From Amaranthus tricolor (Eukaryota; Streptophyta; Magnoliopsida; Caryophyllales; Amaranthaceae), in assembly GCF_026212465.1 (NCBI RefSeq), contig NC_080052.1, positions 18,080,155 through 18,144,154 of the forward strand: a DNA stretch of 64,000 nucleotides, read 5' to 3'. Numbering within the stretch: position 1 is the stretch's first letter; each line of letters opens with the position of its first letter. Below are positions 42,485-56,587 of the stretch, piece by piece. The translations under genes and the position numbers were made by a program. The notes beneath the pieces are model-generated. The model was not told the DNA's origin, made no database searches, and saw nothing but the letters and a program-made list of their open reading frames with translations.

Positions 42485-45400
42485 TACGATTTGATCAATG
42501 GAGAAAAATGCCTTCCTCCATGCGGAAATACCAAGAAGAAGTATTTACGCAAGAACCACATTGCCTCTCAAAAACTTTCTTAGCAACTGAAGGTTGTAGG
42601 GTGCAAAAAGCCCTATATGGTCTCAAAAAATCCCCCGAGCATGGTTCGACATGTTCACTTCTGCTATGAAGGAGATTTGGCTATCACTAGAGAAACTTGT
42701 TAGCTACATTTTATCTTTAGTTTTACTCCTATAAGTGGCTTGTTTAGTGTGAGGAAACTATATGTTATTGCATTGTTTTGTTAGATTTTACGCTTGTTTT
42801 GTTGCTTTGGTGTTTTGTTTCATTTCAGGATCTAACCATCAAAACCGAGCACAAACTAACCCTTTTTGTTGCGTACATTGCTCACCTAAAAGTCAAGGGC
42901 TCAAAGAAGTGAAACATCATGAGCCAAGCCACAAGAAGAAGCCAAAAGAAACCCACTCGACTAGAATTAGCTCGAGCTAAGGTAACTCGAGCAGTCCAAA
43001 AGCATTTACTTGAGATCAGAAGCTGAATACCACATTCCTAGAAGTCCCTCGACCAGTCGAGCGAGGTGGCTCGGGTTGAGCGAGCTGCAGCCAAACTTTC
43101 AGTAGCTTCTGATCATTAGAAGGATGCAATTCAGGGGTATAGAAAATCCGCTTGACCAGTTCAAGCGAAGTTGGTTCGAGTTGAGCGAAAGTATTATTCA
43201 CTTCCAGTAGCTTCAGATTGTCGACAAAATCATTTTTAATGGGTCGAGCTCGCTTGATCGGTCGAGCGGAGCCTTTTTCTATGACTGCTATGTTTTTAAA
43301 GATTTTAACCTGTGTACCTGATGTCGCTCGATCAGGTCTAGCGGACTGGCTTGGGTCGAGCGATTTGGGTGGTCAGTAATAATTACGATTTTAAAAGCTG
43401 TCGATTGGATGCCCTACCCATTTCTTCCGCCTCTCATACTCTACTGCTCCACCACCCCTATTTGCCACTCATCTATAGCCTACCTATCTCACACATAGGG
43501 GTGGTGGAGAAATCATGAAGCCATCACCCACCACTTGTCCTCCCTCCTATAAATAGAGAAGAAGAAGGCTCAAGCAAATCATCCAATCCTTCTACAACTT
43601 CTTTTTCTGTACTTCAAGCTTTCTTTAGTATTTGTTAGTTTTAAACTTCCTTTATGTATTTTCCATGATTCTAGTCTTGTATTTTTAATTGGAATTTTCT
43701 ACTCAAACACTTATTAGATAGTTCAAGCTTTTGACATCATTGAAGATCATTTGATACATTAATGTAATTGAGATTAAGTTAATTCTATTGAAGCATTTCA
43801 TCAAGCATTTGGATTGCAATCGAAGCTTCATGGAGTTTATCATTGGCATTCATTAATTCTTCATTTGGTTGTCTTCCTTGGATTGAATTCCAAGCTAGTA
43901 ATTCCTATTCTCTACACTTTATTGCTTTTGATTTTGTTGTTACTAGTATTTATCATGAATTCAATGTCTTTAGTTATGTTCAATTTCAATATGAGTCAGT
44001 AGTTCAATTTGGCTTAGGCTAGGTATTATCACCATGTATGTAGTCTAAATTGCTTTCTTTACCTTTGACTTGGTTGTGTTGTTTATGGTATGAGATGGTT
44101 TTTTCTTTTATCATGGTGTCATTGGATTAAGGGCGAGAATCGATTTCTAATGATAGTCTATGCTTGAAAATTGAAACATATCCATGAGAATAGGTAGATG
44201 TTTTGATTGGAAATGATGAATGTGTGTTCCATGTCTTAAAATATGCTTAGCTCCATGAGAATAGGTAGTTGAGTATGTTTTAGGAAGCTTTTGTTGCTCG
44301 AGAGAGAACATTAGTATCCAAGATACATTCTTCCCCACCCATATCCATAACCTTAGGCTGAAGATTAGTAAACATTACTTTGGTGAGAAAGCCTAGCCTT
44401 TGCTCTTCATCATCATATTACCTTTTAATTTGTTTGTATTGCCTTTGATCTTATGTTCTTGGTTAATTAACATCTTTACTTGTTTTATACTTTGTATAAG
44501 CTTTAGTATTTATTTGCTAGTTTTAGTTAATTACACTAACAAACATCTATATATACGTTGTAGAACTAACTAATTGATTTGAGATTCCCTTGATATACAC
44601 CCCACTCCCTGAGAATCCGACATGTACTTGCCGACGTACTACGCTACGCCGTGCACTTGCAGTATTATAAAGGACGTAAAATCCCGATCAAAATTCTAAC
44701 CACAAACTTTTTCTTAAGAAAAAAGAAGACCTGATAACATGTCTTATCATCTATGTAGATGACATAATTATTACTGGAAATGAAAAAAGGAGATAAGTGT
44801 GTTAAAAGAGAAACTATTCAGTGAATTTGAGATGAAAGATCTCGAAAGACTAAAGTAATCTAGGAAATGAAGCACTCAGATCAACTGGGAGAATCTTCAT
44901 ATGTTAGAAGAAATATATTCTAGACCTACTCGCAGCGATTGGGATGGTAGAGTGTAAACCAGCGAAAACTCCAATAGTGGTGAATCATGGCATACAAACC
45001 ATTGAAGGAGGAGGAGCAGCTAATTGAGAATAATACCAGAAACTAATGGGGAAATTAATCTACCTGTCACACACTCGTCCAGACGTTGCCTATGTTGTCA
45101 GGATAGTGAGTAGATTAATGTACTAAATTCAAACTCATGATGTGGAGGCAGCCTTCATAATCTTGAGATACCTAACGGGAACACCTGGAAGGGTTATAGT
45201 GTTTCGAGGAAATCAAATTTTAACCTACACAGAAGCCTACACACATGCAGACTGGGCTAGAGACACACATGGATAAAAAACAACATATGGGTTCTTTACT
45301 CTTATAGGAGCAAACCTAATCACATGAAGAAGCAAGAAATAAAAGGTGGTCTCATTATCTAGTGCTGAAGCCGAATTCTGAGGAATAACAAAAAGGGTCG

Positions 45401-45713
45401 CTAAGGTTCTGTGGATTAGAAAACTTCTCACATGACTTGGATTTCAAAAAAACAGTAGTTGTGAGTTGAATTGTGATAATGAAACAAAAATTAGCATATC
45501 TGATAATCCAGTTCAACATGATAAAACTAAACATGTTGAAGTCGACAGACACTTCATAAAAGAGAAACTTGAGACCAAGATAATACACATTCCTTTTTTC
45601 TGATCCAAGGAACAATTGTCTGATATCCTAACCAAAGCAGTTGGATTAAAAAATTTCTAGACAAACTTTGCAAGTTGGGCGTTAAAGTTTTCATGACTCA
45701 ACTTAAGGGGGAG
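42485..45713 (+). mobile_element. Ty1/copia fragment (RT to PPT), split by a solo LTR
   Basis: Before the insertion: FLHGEIQEEVF, VQKALYGLKKSP. After it (44709 on): LIIYVDDIIITGN, the RT catalytic box, then a highly broken RNase H, and near the end DNETKISISDNPVQHDKTKH, HFIKEKLE and QLSDILTKAVG. It ends in a polypurine tract AACTTAAGGGGGAG followed by TGAAGGAAAG at 45714, the start of its 3' LTR. Many stops; inactive. Confidence 0.85.
42698..44703. mobile_element. solo LTR inserted in the copia RT
   Basis: Begins TGTTAG and ends CTAACCAC, with AAACT on both sides (42693-42697, 44704-44708), a 5-bp target duplication; a one-base shift of the boundaries is equally possible. About 2.0 kb with no coding content. 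A TATA box CTATAAATAGAGAAG at about 43549 suits an LTR promoter. It contains several GGTCGAGCG-type motifs (43040-43370). Its removal rejoins the copia RT frame (MKEI... to ...KLFLKKKEDL). Confidence 0.75.
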
Positions 45714-45852
45714 TGAAGGAAAGAATCAACATATATTGCTAATTATGTACATTTCCATATTTAGCTGATACTCAGAATCAATTAGGAGAAAATCAGGGAT
45801 TAGATTATTTAACATATGAAAACGTAATTTCTAACAATACTTTTTAAAAAGA
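45714..45852 (+). mobile_element. copia 3' LTR start, truncated
   Basis: Starts TGAAGGAAAGAATC immediately after the polypurine tract. The LTR cannot be followed past about 45850, where an inverted-repeat element begins. Confidence 0.5.
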
Positions 45853-45853
45853 A

Positions 45854-46752
45854 AAATTCTAATTAGTAGCATTGTGGTTTGATGAAACGCGAGTGATAGC
45901 ACTTTTAAAGTTTTTTCGACATGATAGCTACAAGGTTTAATTTTACGAATTCCGTAGTAAATTCCGTTAAAAAACATCCAATTTCGTTAACTTTGATATT
46001 TTTATATTTTTCTTTCATAATGGTTTGATGGTATAAATTTTCTTTTAAGAAAGAAAATTTACAAGAGAAAGAGGGCATTCTTGTAATGGAGGTTTACATA
46101 GCTCTTTGAACGATTCTCAACGTAATTTTGAATAGGTTTCTACGTTGTACTCACAAACAAACTACAGATTATTTACCTTCTCTTTCAAATTCTTCAACAG
46201 TCAACATTTTGTTCATGTGTAGAATATGAATCAAGGGCAAATTAGTCGGATTAAATTGCAAAAAACAATAAGGTAAAAGGATTAACAAAAGTGAATGTTG
46301 CTGCATAAAACTACAAACAAAAAACAAGACTTTGATAGCCACATACATCAAATCTTCCTCAACTTTAAAGCATTGTCGTTTAAATAATACTGGCAAACAA
46401 GCATACAATATGACAATGATGATGGATAGAATGCATTTAGAAGAAAATTTGTTGTACCCTAACATAAAGCGCGATTGGAATCCAAAGCCACATTTTTTGA
46501 TTAACTAAGTCACCCATAAATACAGTCACTTGCTAGAAACAATCATGAACTGTGTAAACATGAAGGTAAATTAGCATTGACATACAGAGAGTAAAATAAG
46601 GGTAAATTAGTCTTTTTAATGAATTTTAAATAATATTTAACTGTTTTTGTTACGGATTTTTTAAAACTTAAACCTTGCTACCATTTGGAAAAAACTTTAA
46701 AAAGTGCTACCACTTGCGTTTTTTAAAACTACAATGCTACTATGTAGAATTT
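45854..46752. mobile_element. long-TIR element, probably Mutator-type non-autonomous
   Basis: Left arm AATTCTAATTAGTAGCATTG continues for about 90 bp through AAGTTTTTTCGACATGATAG. The right arm, reversed, reads AATTCTACATAGTAGCATTG and goes on in parallel with mismatches. About 0.9 kb, no coding content. Target duplication not found, so the superfamily assignment rests on TIR length only. Confidence 0.6.
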
Positions 46753-46758
46753 CACTTA

Positions 46759-48223
46759 TAAAATTAATAAGAATTTAGGGCTACAAAAACTTGGGATTTC
46801 AGTTAATTACTTCATCAAAATGTTTTGAATTATGTCTTGTTAATGGTACACATTTGAACTGGGCCAGGTTGGGTCTGGCCGAGCCAAAAGTCCATTTGAC
46901 CCGGTCGACTCGACTCATTTATATAAAAAATCTCATTTCATTAACTAAATATGAAATCAATTTTACAAATATTAAACGAGGATGAATTAACAAGGTTAAT
47001 TTTATCCAAGACTTGTAAAATAAATAGAAAGATTCTTTATGGAAATAACAAATGGAACACCTAAAATGGCAAATGAGAACTTCTTTAACAAACAAAGTGA
47101 TAAGTGCAATTATTTGCATTTATTTATATCATTTTATACTACTTAATGATGGTCGTTGTTAGTAATTCCGTGATTATTTTGAAGATTTATGCTACTTTAC
47201 TCGTTATGGTTATTCATGTTAATTTGAGTAGTTTTGATTGTTTTAAATGATGACAGAGTTCACTAAGAAAGATTTTAGCTCGGGTAAAGATGTTCTACAA
47301 AGAAAATGAGCAAAAGAGTAGAAGAGTGTTAATAATGCAAAAGTTTTGAAGTGAAATTTGATACATGTCTACTCTTTTGGCCATAACTTTTGATAGGAAG
47401 ATCGCATTAATGCAAGGTTTAAGGCATTGGAAACTAGACTTTAAGATCTTTCCAACGGTGTATTATTTGTCTGCAGAATCTATTTGAAGTTCGTAGCATT
47501 TGTCAGCAAAAAACGCAGACTCGGCTTCCTGGTCGTGGAAGTGGACGTCGAGTAGGATTTTTCTTCTAGAATTCGTGCAGCCCATTTTGCAATACTTTAA
47601 TTTTGTATTATTTATTTTTATCTTTATTTTAATTAACTCCTTAGGGGTTTATTTAGGGGTTAATGAGGAGCATTCAGGTTGAGCCTCGTCTAGAGGAGCA
47701 CAAGGAGGGAGACTAAAAACCTCTTCTCCTTCTTTCTCCTTCATCTTCCTCTCCATTTGAACACCATTTTAATTCTTATAAGCTTTTAATTTCTTTTCAT
47801 TTTAATTTCTTGTCTTTGATTTACTTTTTCATTATTAGTTTAATCTTTCTTTATCAAATTTGTATTAGTTTAATGTTTCCTTGTCATACTTTAATTGTTT
47901 TCTTAGAAATTATCATTTAATAAATTGTTCTTTCTATTTTGTCTCTTGGATCTTTAATTGTGTGACTCATAGTTTAGTTATTTTTTTTCCTTGCAAATTT
48001 CAATATTATCATTTTCATTCATGTTTAGTTTCATCTTAGGGTTTGTGTTCATTGCTTCCACCATGAATAGTAAGTAAATCCATTTTCTAGGGTTAGGGTT
48101 TAAACCTATAATTCAAGTATGATATGATTATGAAATGTGTCTATGAAATTAGGATTAATAAATTATTCTTTCATTATTTCATATTCATCCTTTTTGATGT
48201 GTGTGTTTATATTTTTGCTATCT
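46759..48223. other. degenerate repeat region
   Basis: A GGGTCTGGCCGAGCC / GACCCGGTCGACTCGACTC piece (46860-46920) resembles hAT subterminal repeats. From about 47100 the sequence resembles an LTR (a 47520-47560 CG-containing block, then GGAGGGAGACTAAAAACCTC and pyrimidine-rich leader). No gene recognised. Confidence 0.4.
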
Positions 48224-48616
48224 AATTTACCCAGAATAATCCAACCTATTCACGATTTTCCTACAATAATCCCAACTATCTATTAACCATGAATAATCCG
48301 AACTTAGGAGGGTCTTTGCCTTGGGTACACTCGGGTGACCTGCTACCTATTGTAGCAAGTCAATTTGAATATAAAAAAAAAGATAAATATTTTAAAAAAT
48401 GGAAAATTTACCCAGAATAATCCAACCTATTTACAATTTTCCTACAATAATCCCAACTATTGACTAAATGCCAGAAAATTACCTGTTGCACCGGTAAAAA
48501 CAAGAGCAACAACAGCACAGGTTAAGTGAGTCAATAGTTGGGATTATTCATGGTTAATCGATAGTTGGGATTATTGTAGGAAAATCGTGAATAGGTTGGA
48601 TTATTCTGGGTAAATT
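48224..48616. mobile_element. MITE with 80-bp TIRs and an extra internal TIR copy
   Basis: The left arm (48224-48303) starts AATTTACCCAGAATAATCC. The right arm (about 48537-48616) is its inverted copy with very few differences. A third, direct-orientation copy lies at about 48401-48466 and shares an extra GGAAA with the right outer flank. No target duplication was identified. Confidence 0.75.
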
Positions 48617-48619
48617 TTC

Positions 48620-51349
<2,730 letters not shown>

Positions 51350-52069
51350 AGAATAGGAAGCAATCTCACCCATTCTCTCTCTGTGCCTTCGATTCATTGT
51401 GCCTTTGATTCAATTTCCTTCACTCTCAATTCATTGTGCCTTCGATTTTACTCGTCGATTTGCTCTTCGAATTTCCTCTTCGGTTTTCAATCAAATTAAA
51501 TCTGGTATGTAATCAATATCTCAATCACATTTTCGATTTTTGCAATTTTATTCATAGATTTTGCGATTCATAGTTTGCGATTTTTTTATTGTTTTTTTTT
51601 TCATTTTTATTCTTGTGATTCTTGTGCGATTCTTGTATGGAATCACTTTGCGAATTTATGTTATGAGTATACAATGATTCTTGTGGGAGTACAACAAATA
51701 ATTCTTAGAGTAAATGATTATTCAATGTTTTTAGGGTTTGTTCAATCATTTTTAGGGTTTAATCTTGTGCGATCTGCGATTCTTGTGTTTATTCAATGTT
51801 TTTAGGTTTTATTCAATCCTTTGTAGGGTTCTTAATGTGATGCTTTCTTCATAAATATGTTCTACTACTTTTTGAAAACGTACTGAACCAACTCATTCTC
51901 AAGTCATGAAATGTGATGTTTTCTTATTCAAAATGTAATGCTTTCTTGATGAACATGTGATGATTAACCTGTGATTCTTAATGTACTGAACCAACTCAAT
52001 GTCTTTTGATTTTAAGTTTCAAATTTCTATATCAGGGTTTTGGGTTTTTCAAATTTTAAAATATGGTAG

Positions 52070-53790
52070 TTGTCACATCAAAATTCTGCACAAGTTGCTG
52101 AAAAACCTATAATTCCACATCCTCCAAAAGGTATATCTCTTGAAACAATTCTTCTATGCTATAATTATGATTTGGCAAATGAGGTCATTTTAATCATATT
52201 CGAAAATGATTTTGTATTTATAATTTTGTAGTTGTAAAAGAAAATGTTTATAAGAGCAAAGGAAAACCACCTCTCAAACAAAGAGTTAATCCTACTGTTA
52301 TTATTATGGACGTAATAAGAGATGTAAATGCGGAAGAATTAGTTGGATTAGACGCAAATGAAGGTCTTAATCCTACTTTTTTTTTAATTAATCTTTGTTT
52401 TGCATATAATTTTATTGTTATTTTTTAGAGAGAGAAGAAAAGCAAGAAGTAGAAGAACAATTTTTGTCAAAAAGACATGGAAAAAGAAATAAAATTGTTG
52501 CTTCTAAAAAGAAAAACAAGAGTAGTATTGCAACATCTACAACAGTTCCAAAGGAAAAGTAAGTTGTTTAAGCTCGACAACTATTCTCTTTAATAAGCAT
52601 GTGTTGCTTTCTTGTTAAAAATGTGATGCTCTATTGATAAAAATGTGATGCTTTCAGAGAACAAGTAGTTACTGTAAGAGAAGAAAATAACAAGAGGAAT
52701 ATCGCACCAAGTTCTACATCAACACCAAAGAAAAAGTAAGTTTTAGCTAGATAAACTACTTACTTTTAATAAACATATGATATGATGCTTTTTTCCTAAT
52801 GTCTGATTAAATAAAAATGTGATTCTGATCGAACATGTGATTCTGATCAAATGTGATTCTAATACAACATGTGATTCTGATCAAATGTGATGCTTTCTGT
52901 GTTACTAATTTCTGAAGCCATACTGAACTGTGATGCTTCCTTGATTAATATGTGATGTTTTCTTGTTCATATTCCGATGCTTTCTTTATAAACATGTGAT
53001 TCTTTCTTGATTAACATGTGATTCTTTCTTGATTAACATGTGATTCTTTCTTGATAAACATAATGCTTTTCTAAGTAAAAATGTGATTCTTTCATGGGTT
53101 ACAGGAGAAAAGGTCAACTTCATATGCTTTCATCTCCTTCTCAAATGGTTTTTTTGTGTGAGAATTTGAATGATAAACAAAGGACTGATTTGAAAGATAT
53201 TGGCTTTGATGGTCTGCTTATGTTGATTATTAAGAAGAGTTATCACAGTATGGCCAAGTATTTTATCGAGCAATATGATATTAGTACTTCAGTTTTTATT
53301 GTGAATCAAACATGCAAGTACAGTATCACTGAATATGATGTATGTCATATCTTTTGCTTGCCTTTGAGTGAGAATGCTGTTATTAAACAAAGTAACGATA
53401 ATTCAGAATATGAATTGTTTGAGAAATGGAAAAAAAAACTTGTATTGTATCGGTGAAAAAGATATATTTTCTAATGTTATGCATCACAAAATAGTACATG
53501 AGTTAACTGATGGAGGGGATGATTTTAAGAGATACTTTGTAATGTATTCTATGATAACATACTTGACTCCAATTCACATAAAACAATTGATCTTAGTTTA
53601 CTCAAACCATTGGTTGAGGTGAGTGAGATTAAAAATCTTAATTGGTGTGGTCTGGGTTTTGAGAGGTTTAAAAGTGGTTTGGAGAGATGCCAAACAAAAA
53701 ATCTGAAAAACATTCCTTCGTGTATGGCCATATTAGAGATTTGCTTTTACCAAAGAGTTAGCTTCTTAGGTATTTTTCCATAAGGTTACC
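52070..53790 (+). pseudogene. spliced gene remnant with Ulp1-associated N-terminal domain
   Basis: Exons 52070-52130, 52232-52363, 52429-52558, 52658-52736 and 53105 onward join in phase at GT-AG sites. The first four encode a Lys/Glu-rich low-complexity linker (for example KKKNKSSIATSTTVPKEK). The last exon reads KDIGFDGLLMLIIKKSYHSM, YDVCHIFCLPLSEN, DFKRYFVMYSMITYLTP and VSEIKNLNWCGLGFERF. From family knowledge this matches the N-terminal domain of plant Ulp1-protease-family, transposon-linked proteins; the protease domain is not seen. Frameshifts occur in the nine-A run at about 53429-53437 and near 53600. No start codon was found for exon 1 (an upstream non-coding leader exon ends near 51503). 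A stop falls near 53782. Confidence 0.7.
52590..53085 (+). repeat. degenerate 22-bp repeat in the intron before the last exon
   Basis: Three adjacent near-identical units at 52995-53060 share ATGTGATTCTTTCTTGAT. Looser copies (TGTGATGCTTTCTTG) are scattered through 51840-53090, mostly in introns of the gene remnant. Confidence 0.75.
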
Positions 53791-54759
53791 CTTAATCCAA
53801 CACTGGACTTTTGAGAAGTTGAAGAAAAGAGCACAAGTTGAACTTAATGCTTGATCCATTGGATTGGGTGACTTTGATGGAGACACGTACCCGATTTCAA
53901 AGAAATTAAGAACACATTTGCACGACGACGACGTGGATTTAGAGGACAATGGAATATATCTTAGAATTCCAGTTCCAGATGGTTTGGTGGCATCCTCTGA
54001 TCGACAAACTCATGAATCAGCTAATTAGCGGAGCTAGAGGCACAATGTAGTTGTTGGTTGAGATACTGACAAAATTCAATGCAATAGAAGATGAAATGAT
54101 GAGTACAATGTCTGCTTTGAAGAAGGAAAATGAAGACATTAAAATATATTTGATTAAGTGTAGTGTTAGGGAAAAAATACTTGTATTTTCCTTGTTAGTT
54201 TTCATGGATTGTGTTTGGCCCTTATGTTTTCAGCAATGTATATGCATTAGGAAAAATAGGAACAATGTAGAAGATATTTGTTTTTCCAACTTTTGTTTAG
54301 AATGGGATTGTGAAGTTTTATGCAATGATTATCATTGCACTTTTGGTTTATATTGCAATGTAAAAGTGAAAAAAGAAATGAACTATATAGCAATTATTTC
54401 CTATCTAATGAAGTAATGTAATTGGTTGTCTTTTGGTTCAACTCGAACCATTCCCGATATCATATCATACATAGATGAAAAAAAAATACAATTACATAAT
54501 TTTCATTGGTTCAACAATACATAAACATAGCATAATTGTTCATCGGTTAACCAATACATAAATTAACTGATATGCAAGGTAATAACATTATTTGCAGTTG
54601 ATGTTTGAGTTGGTTAAGATATAGTTTCTAGGAAAGTCCGAGTGCTTGAACTTGCTCGAGCAACTGTAACAACACAAAAGGAAGTGATCATACAACATTA
54701 AACACAACCATGTGTATTAAATGAAGACAATTACGATAACTTACATAAGTATGGGACTT

Positions 54760-54999
54760 TTAATTTCTCCCTCTTCCACCTCTGGACCCTACAGTTCCGG
54801 ATTTTCTCCCTTCGGACCCAATACCACTATGAATTGACCTTCCATTTCTCCCTATTCTTGTAGGCTGAGGTGCTCTTTCTGCAAAATTCTCATGGACTGT
54901 CGATGTGTTCGCCCCATCCTTTCTTGGTCTACCCCGTTGTTGCGGTGGTTGTGGTTCATCACAGTCCACATAAATTGAGGAAAACCTAATTCTAAGCAA
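54760..54999 (-). pseudogene. basic C-terminal tail with AT-hook-like motif, unassigned
   Basis: A frame ending in a stop at 54760 contains QQRGRPRKDG (AT-hook core RGRP) and a Gly/Arg-rich end SRGGRGRN. Just upstream, other frames lack any recognisable domain. It may be the C-terminus of a decayed transposon or gene on the minus strand. Function unknown. Confidence 0.35.
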
Positions 55000-55144
55000 A
55001 TTTCAAACCATTTAAACAATTTTAATTGAGCAAAAAAAGTAATACTTATTTGATGTTCTAGAAAATTATTGTACAAAACCACAATATCATTTATCTCAAT
55101 CGAACTTTAAACCCATAAATGATGATCCGCCATTGTAGAAGGTT

Positions 55145-55418
55145 TAAGAAAAATTTGATTGTAGAATTTTTTGGATTGAAAAAGGTATATATTTTGCATG
55201 TAAGAGAATGAAATATTAAATTTCGAATTTACTTTTATAGTATTGACTAATGTAGTATGTAGGTAGGAGCTTTTATTACAAACATTCCCGATTACCAGTA
55301 AAATAGCCCTTTCCTTACAAATAGGAGGTAAAAGGTTGGCTCTTTATAGAATAAACTAAACGTTAGCCCTTTATTTGCAGACCAGCTATAGGTTAGCCTT
55401 TTAGAAACAATTTTTCCT
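55145..55418. other. unassigned spacer
   Basis: AT-rich. Contains repeated GTTAGCC(C)TTT blocks (55312-55410) of unknown origin; no gene seen. Confidence 0.4.
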
Positions 55419-56553
55419 AAAATATTTTGTACTAAATAGTGATTAAATATTACAAAAGTTACTTTTTATTATGAAATCTCATATGTTCAAGAAAAACACT
55501 TAAATATTTAATAACTTAAAATATTTCATGTAAATATCTTTTTAAATTGTTACTTTATTATTATCACAAAAATAGCGTGTAATAATTTAAAATAGTAAAT
55601 CAAACTCCTTTTTTTTATATTATAGTGGTTGAATAGTCTGAGTATTTTAGGGGCCTTTTCACTTAAAAAAAACTTAATTTAATTTATCATAGTAAACCCT
55701 AGCTAGATTTAAATAATTAACATAACCACTTAAAAAAATTAAAACTTTACACAATAACTTAGAAATTTAATATAACTTTAAGGATAAACATTAATATCAA
55801 ATTAATGCATAATAACAACATTCTTAGTATAATCCATACTTAATAAAAATACGTTTATAAAAATAACTTACTATTTTATAAACTAGTTTAAAGGCTAACA
55901 TAAACATAAAAATTCTAACATTGAAATTCTTATATTTAATAACATTTCTATTGTAATAAATAACTCATAAACATACTAACTCTAGTTTAACATAAATTAT
56001 ACTTAATATCACTAGAATATAATTTTTCAATTAACATACTAAAAATACTATTAGTATAAACATATACTTTATATAATCTTAATCATAATTTCATTAAACT
56101 AACTTCTTACTTGAACATACTCAACATACTTCATACTTACAAAACTATAAAGTAAATATGAAGTAAAATTCCACATAAAGAGTAGGGTAAAAAGTTATAC
56201 CATACTTCCACCAAGGAATAGTACTAAGTACTAATTGAGAAAAATAAGAAAATAAGATCCTCCAAGTAGTGCTCCAAAATAAATACTCCAAGCTCCAAAT
56301 ACTAGTACTTTCAAGCTCCCAAAATAAGTACCCAACTCCAAAAATAATGATCCTTTAAGTACGAAAAGTAATCACCCACCAATTCTCCAAAATAATGATA
56401 ATTTAAGCGAAGTAAAGAGTGTTCTAAACTCCATCTTCTTGAATTTCTTTGACTAATAATAAAGGTATTAAGTTAGTAAGATTTTAATGAAGTGAAAATA
56501 TAAGAAAGAATGTTAGAAAGATTTGATGATGGTGGTGTAAGTGATCTCATGAC

Positions 56554-56587
<34 letters not shown>

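Noticed and set aside
46860..46920. Another complete hAT element
   Set aside because: Only GACCCGG-type subterminal repeats are present; no terminal repeats or 8-bp duplication were found.
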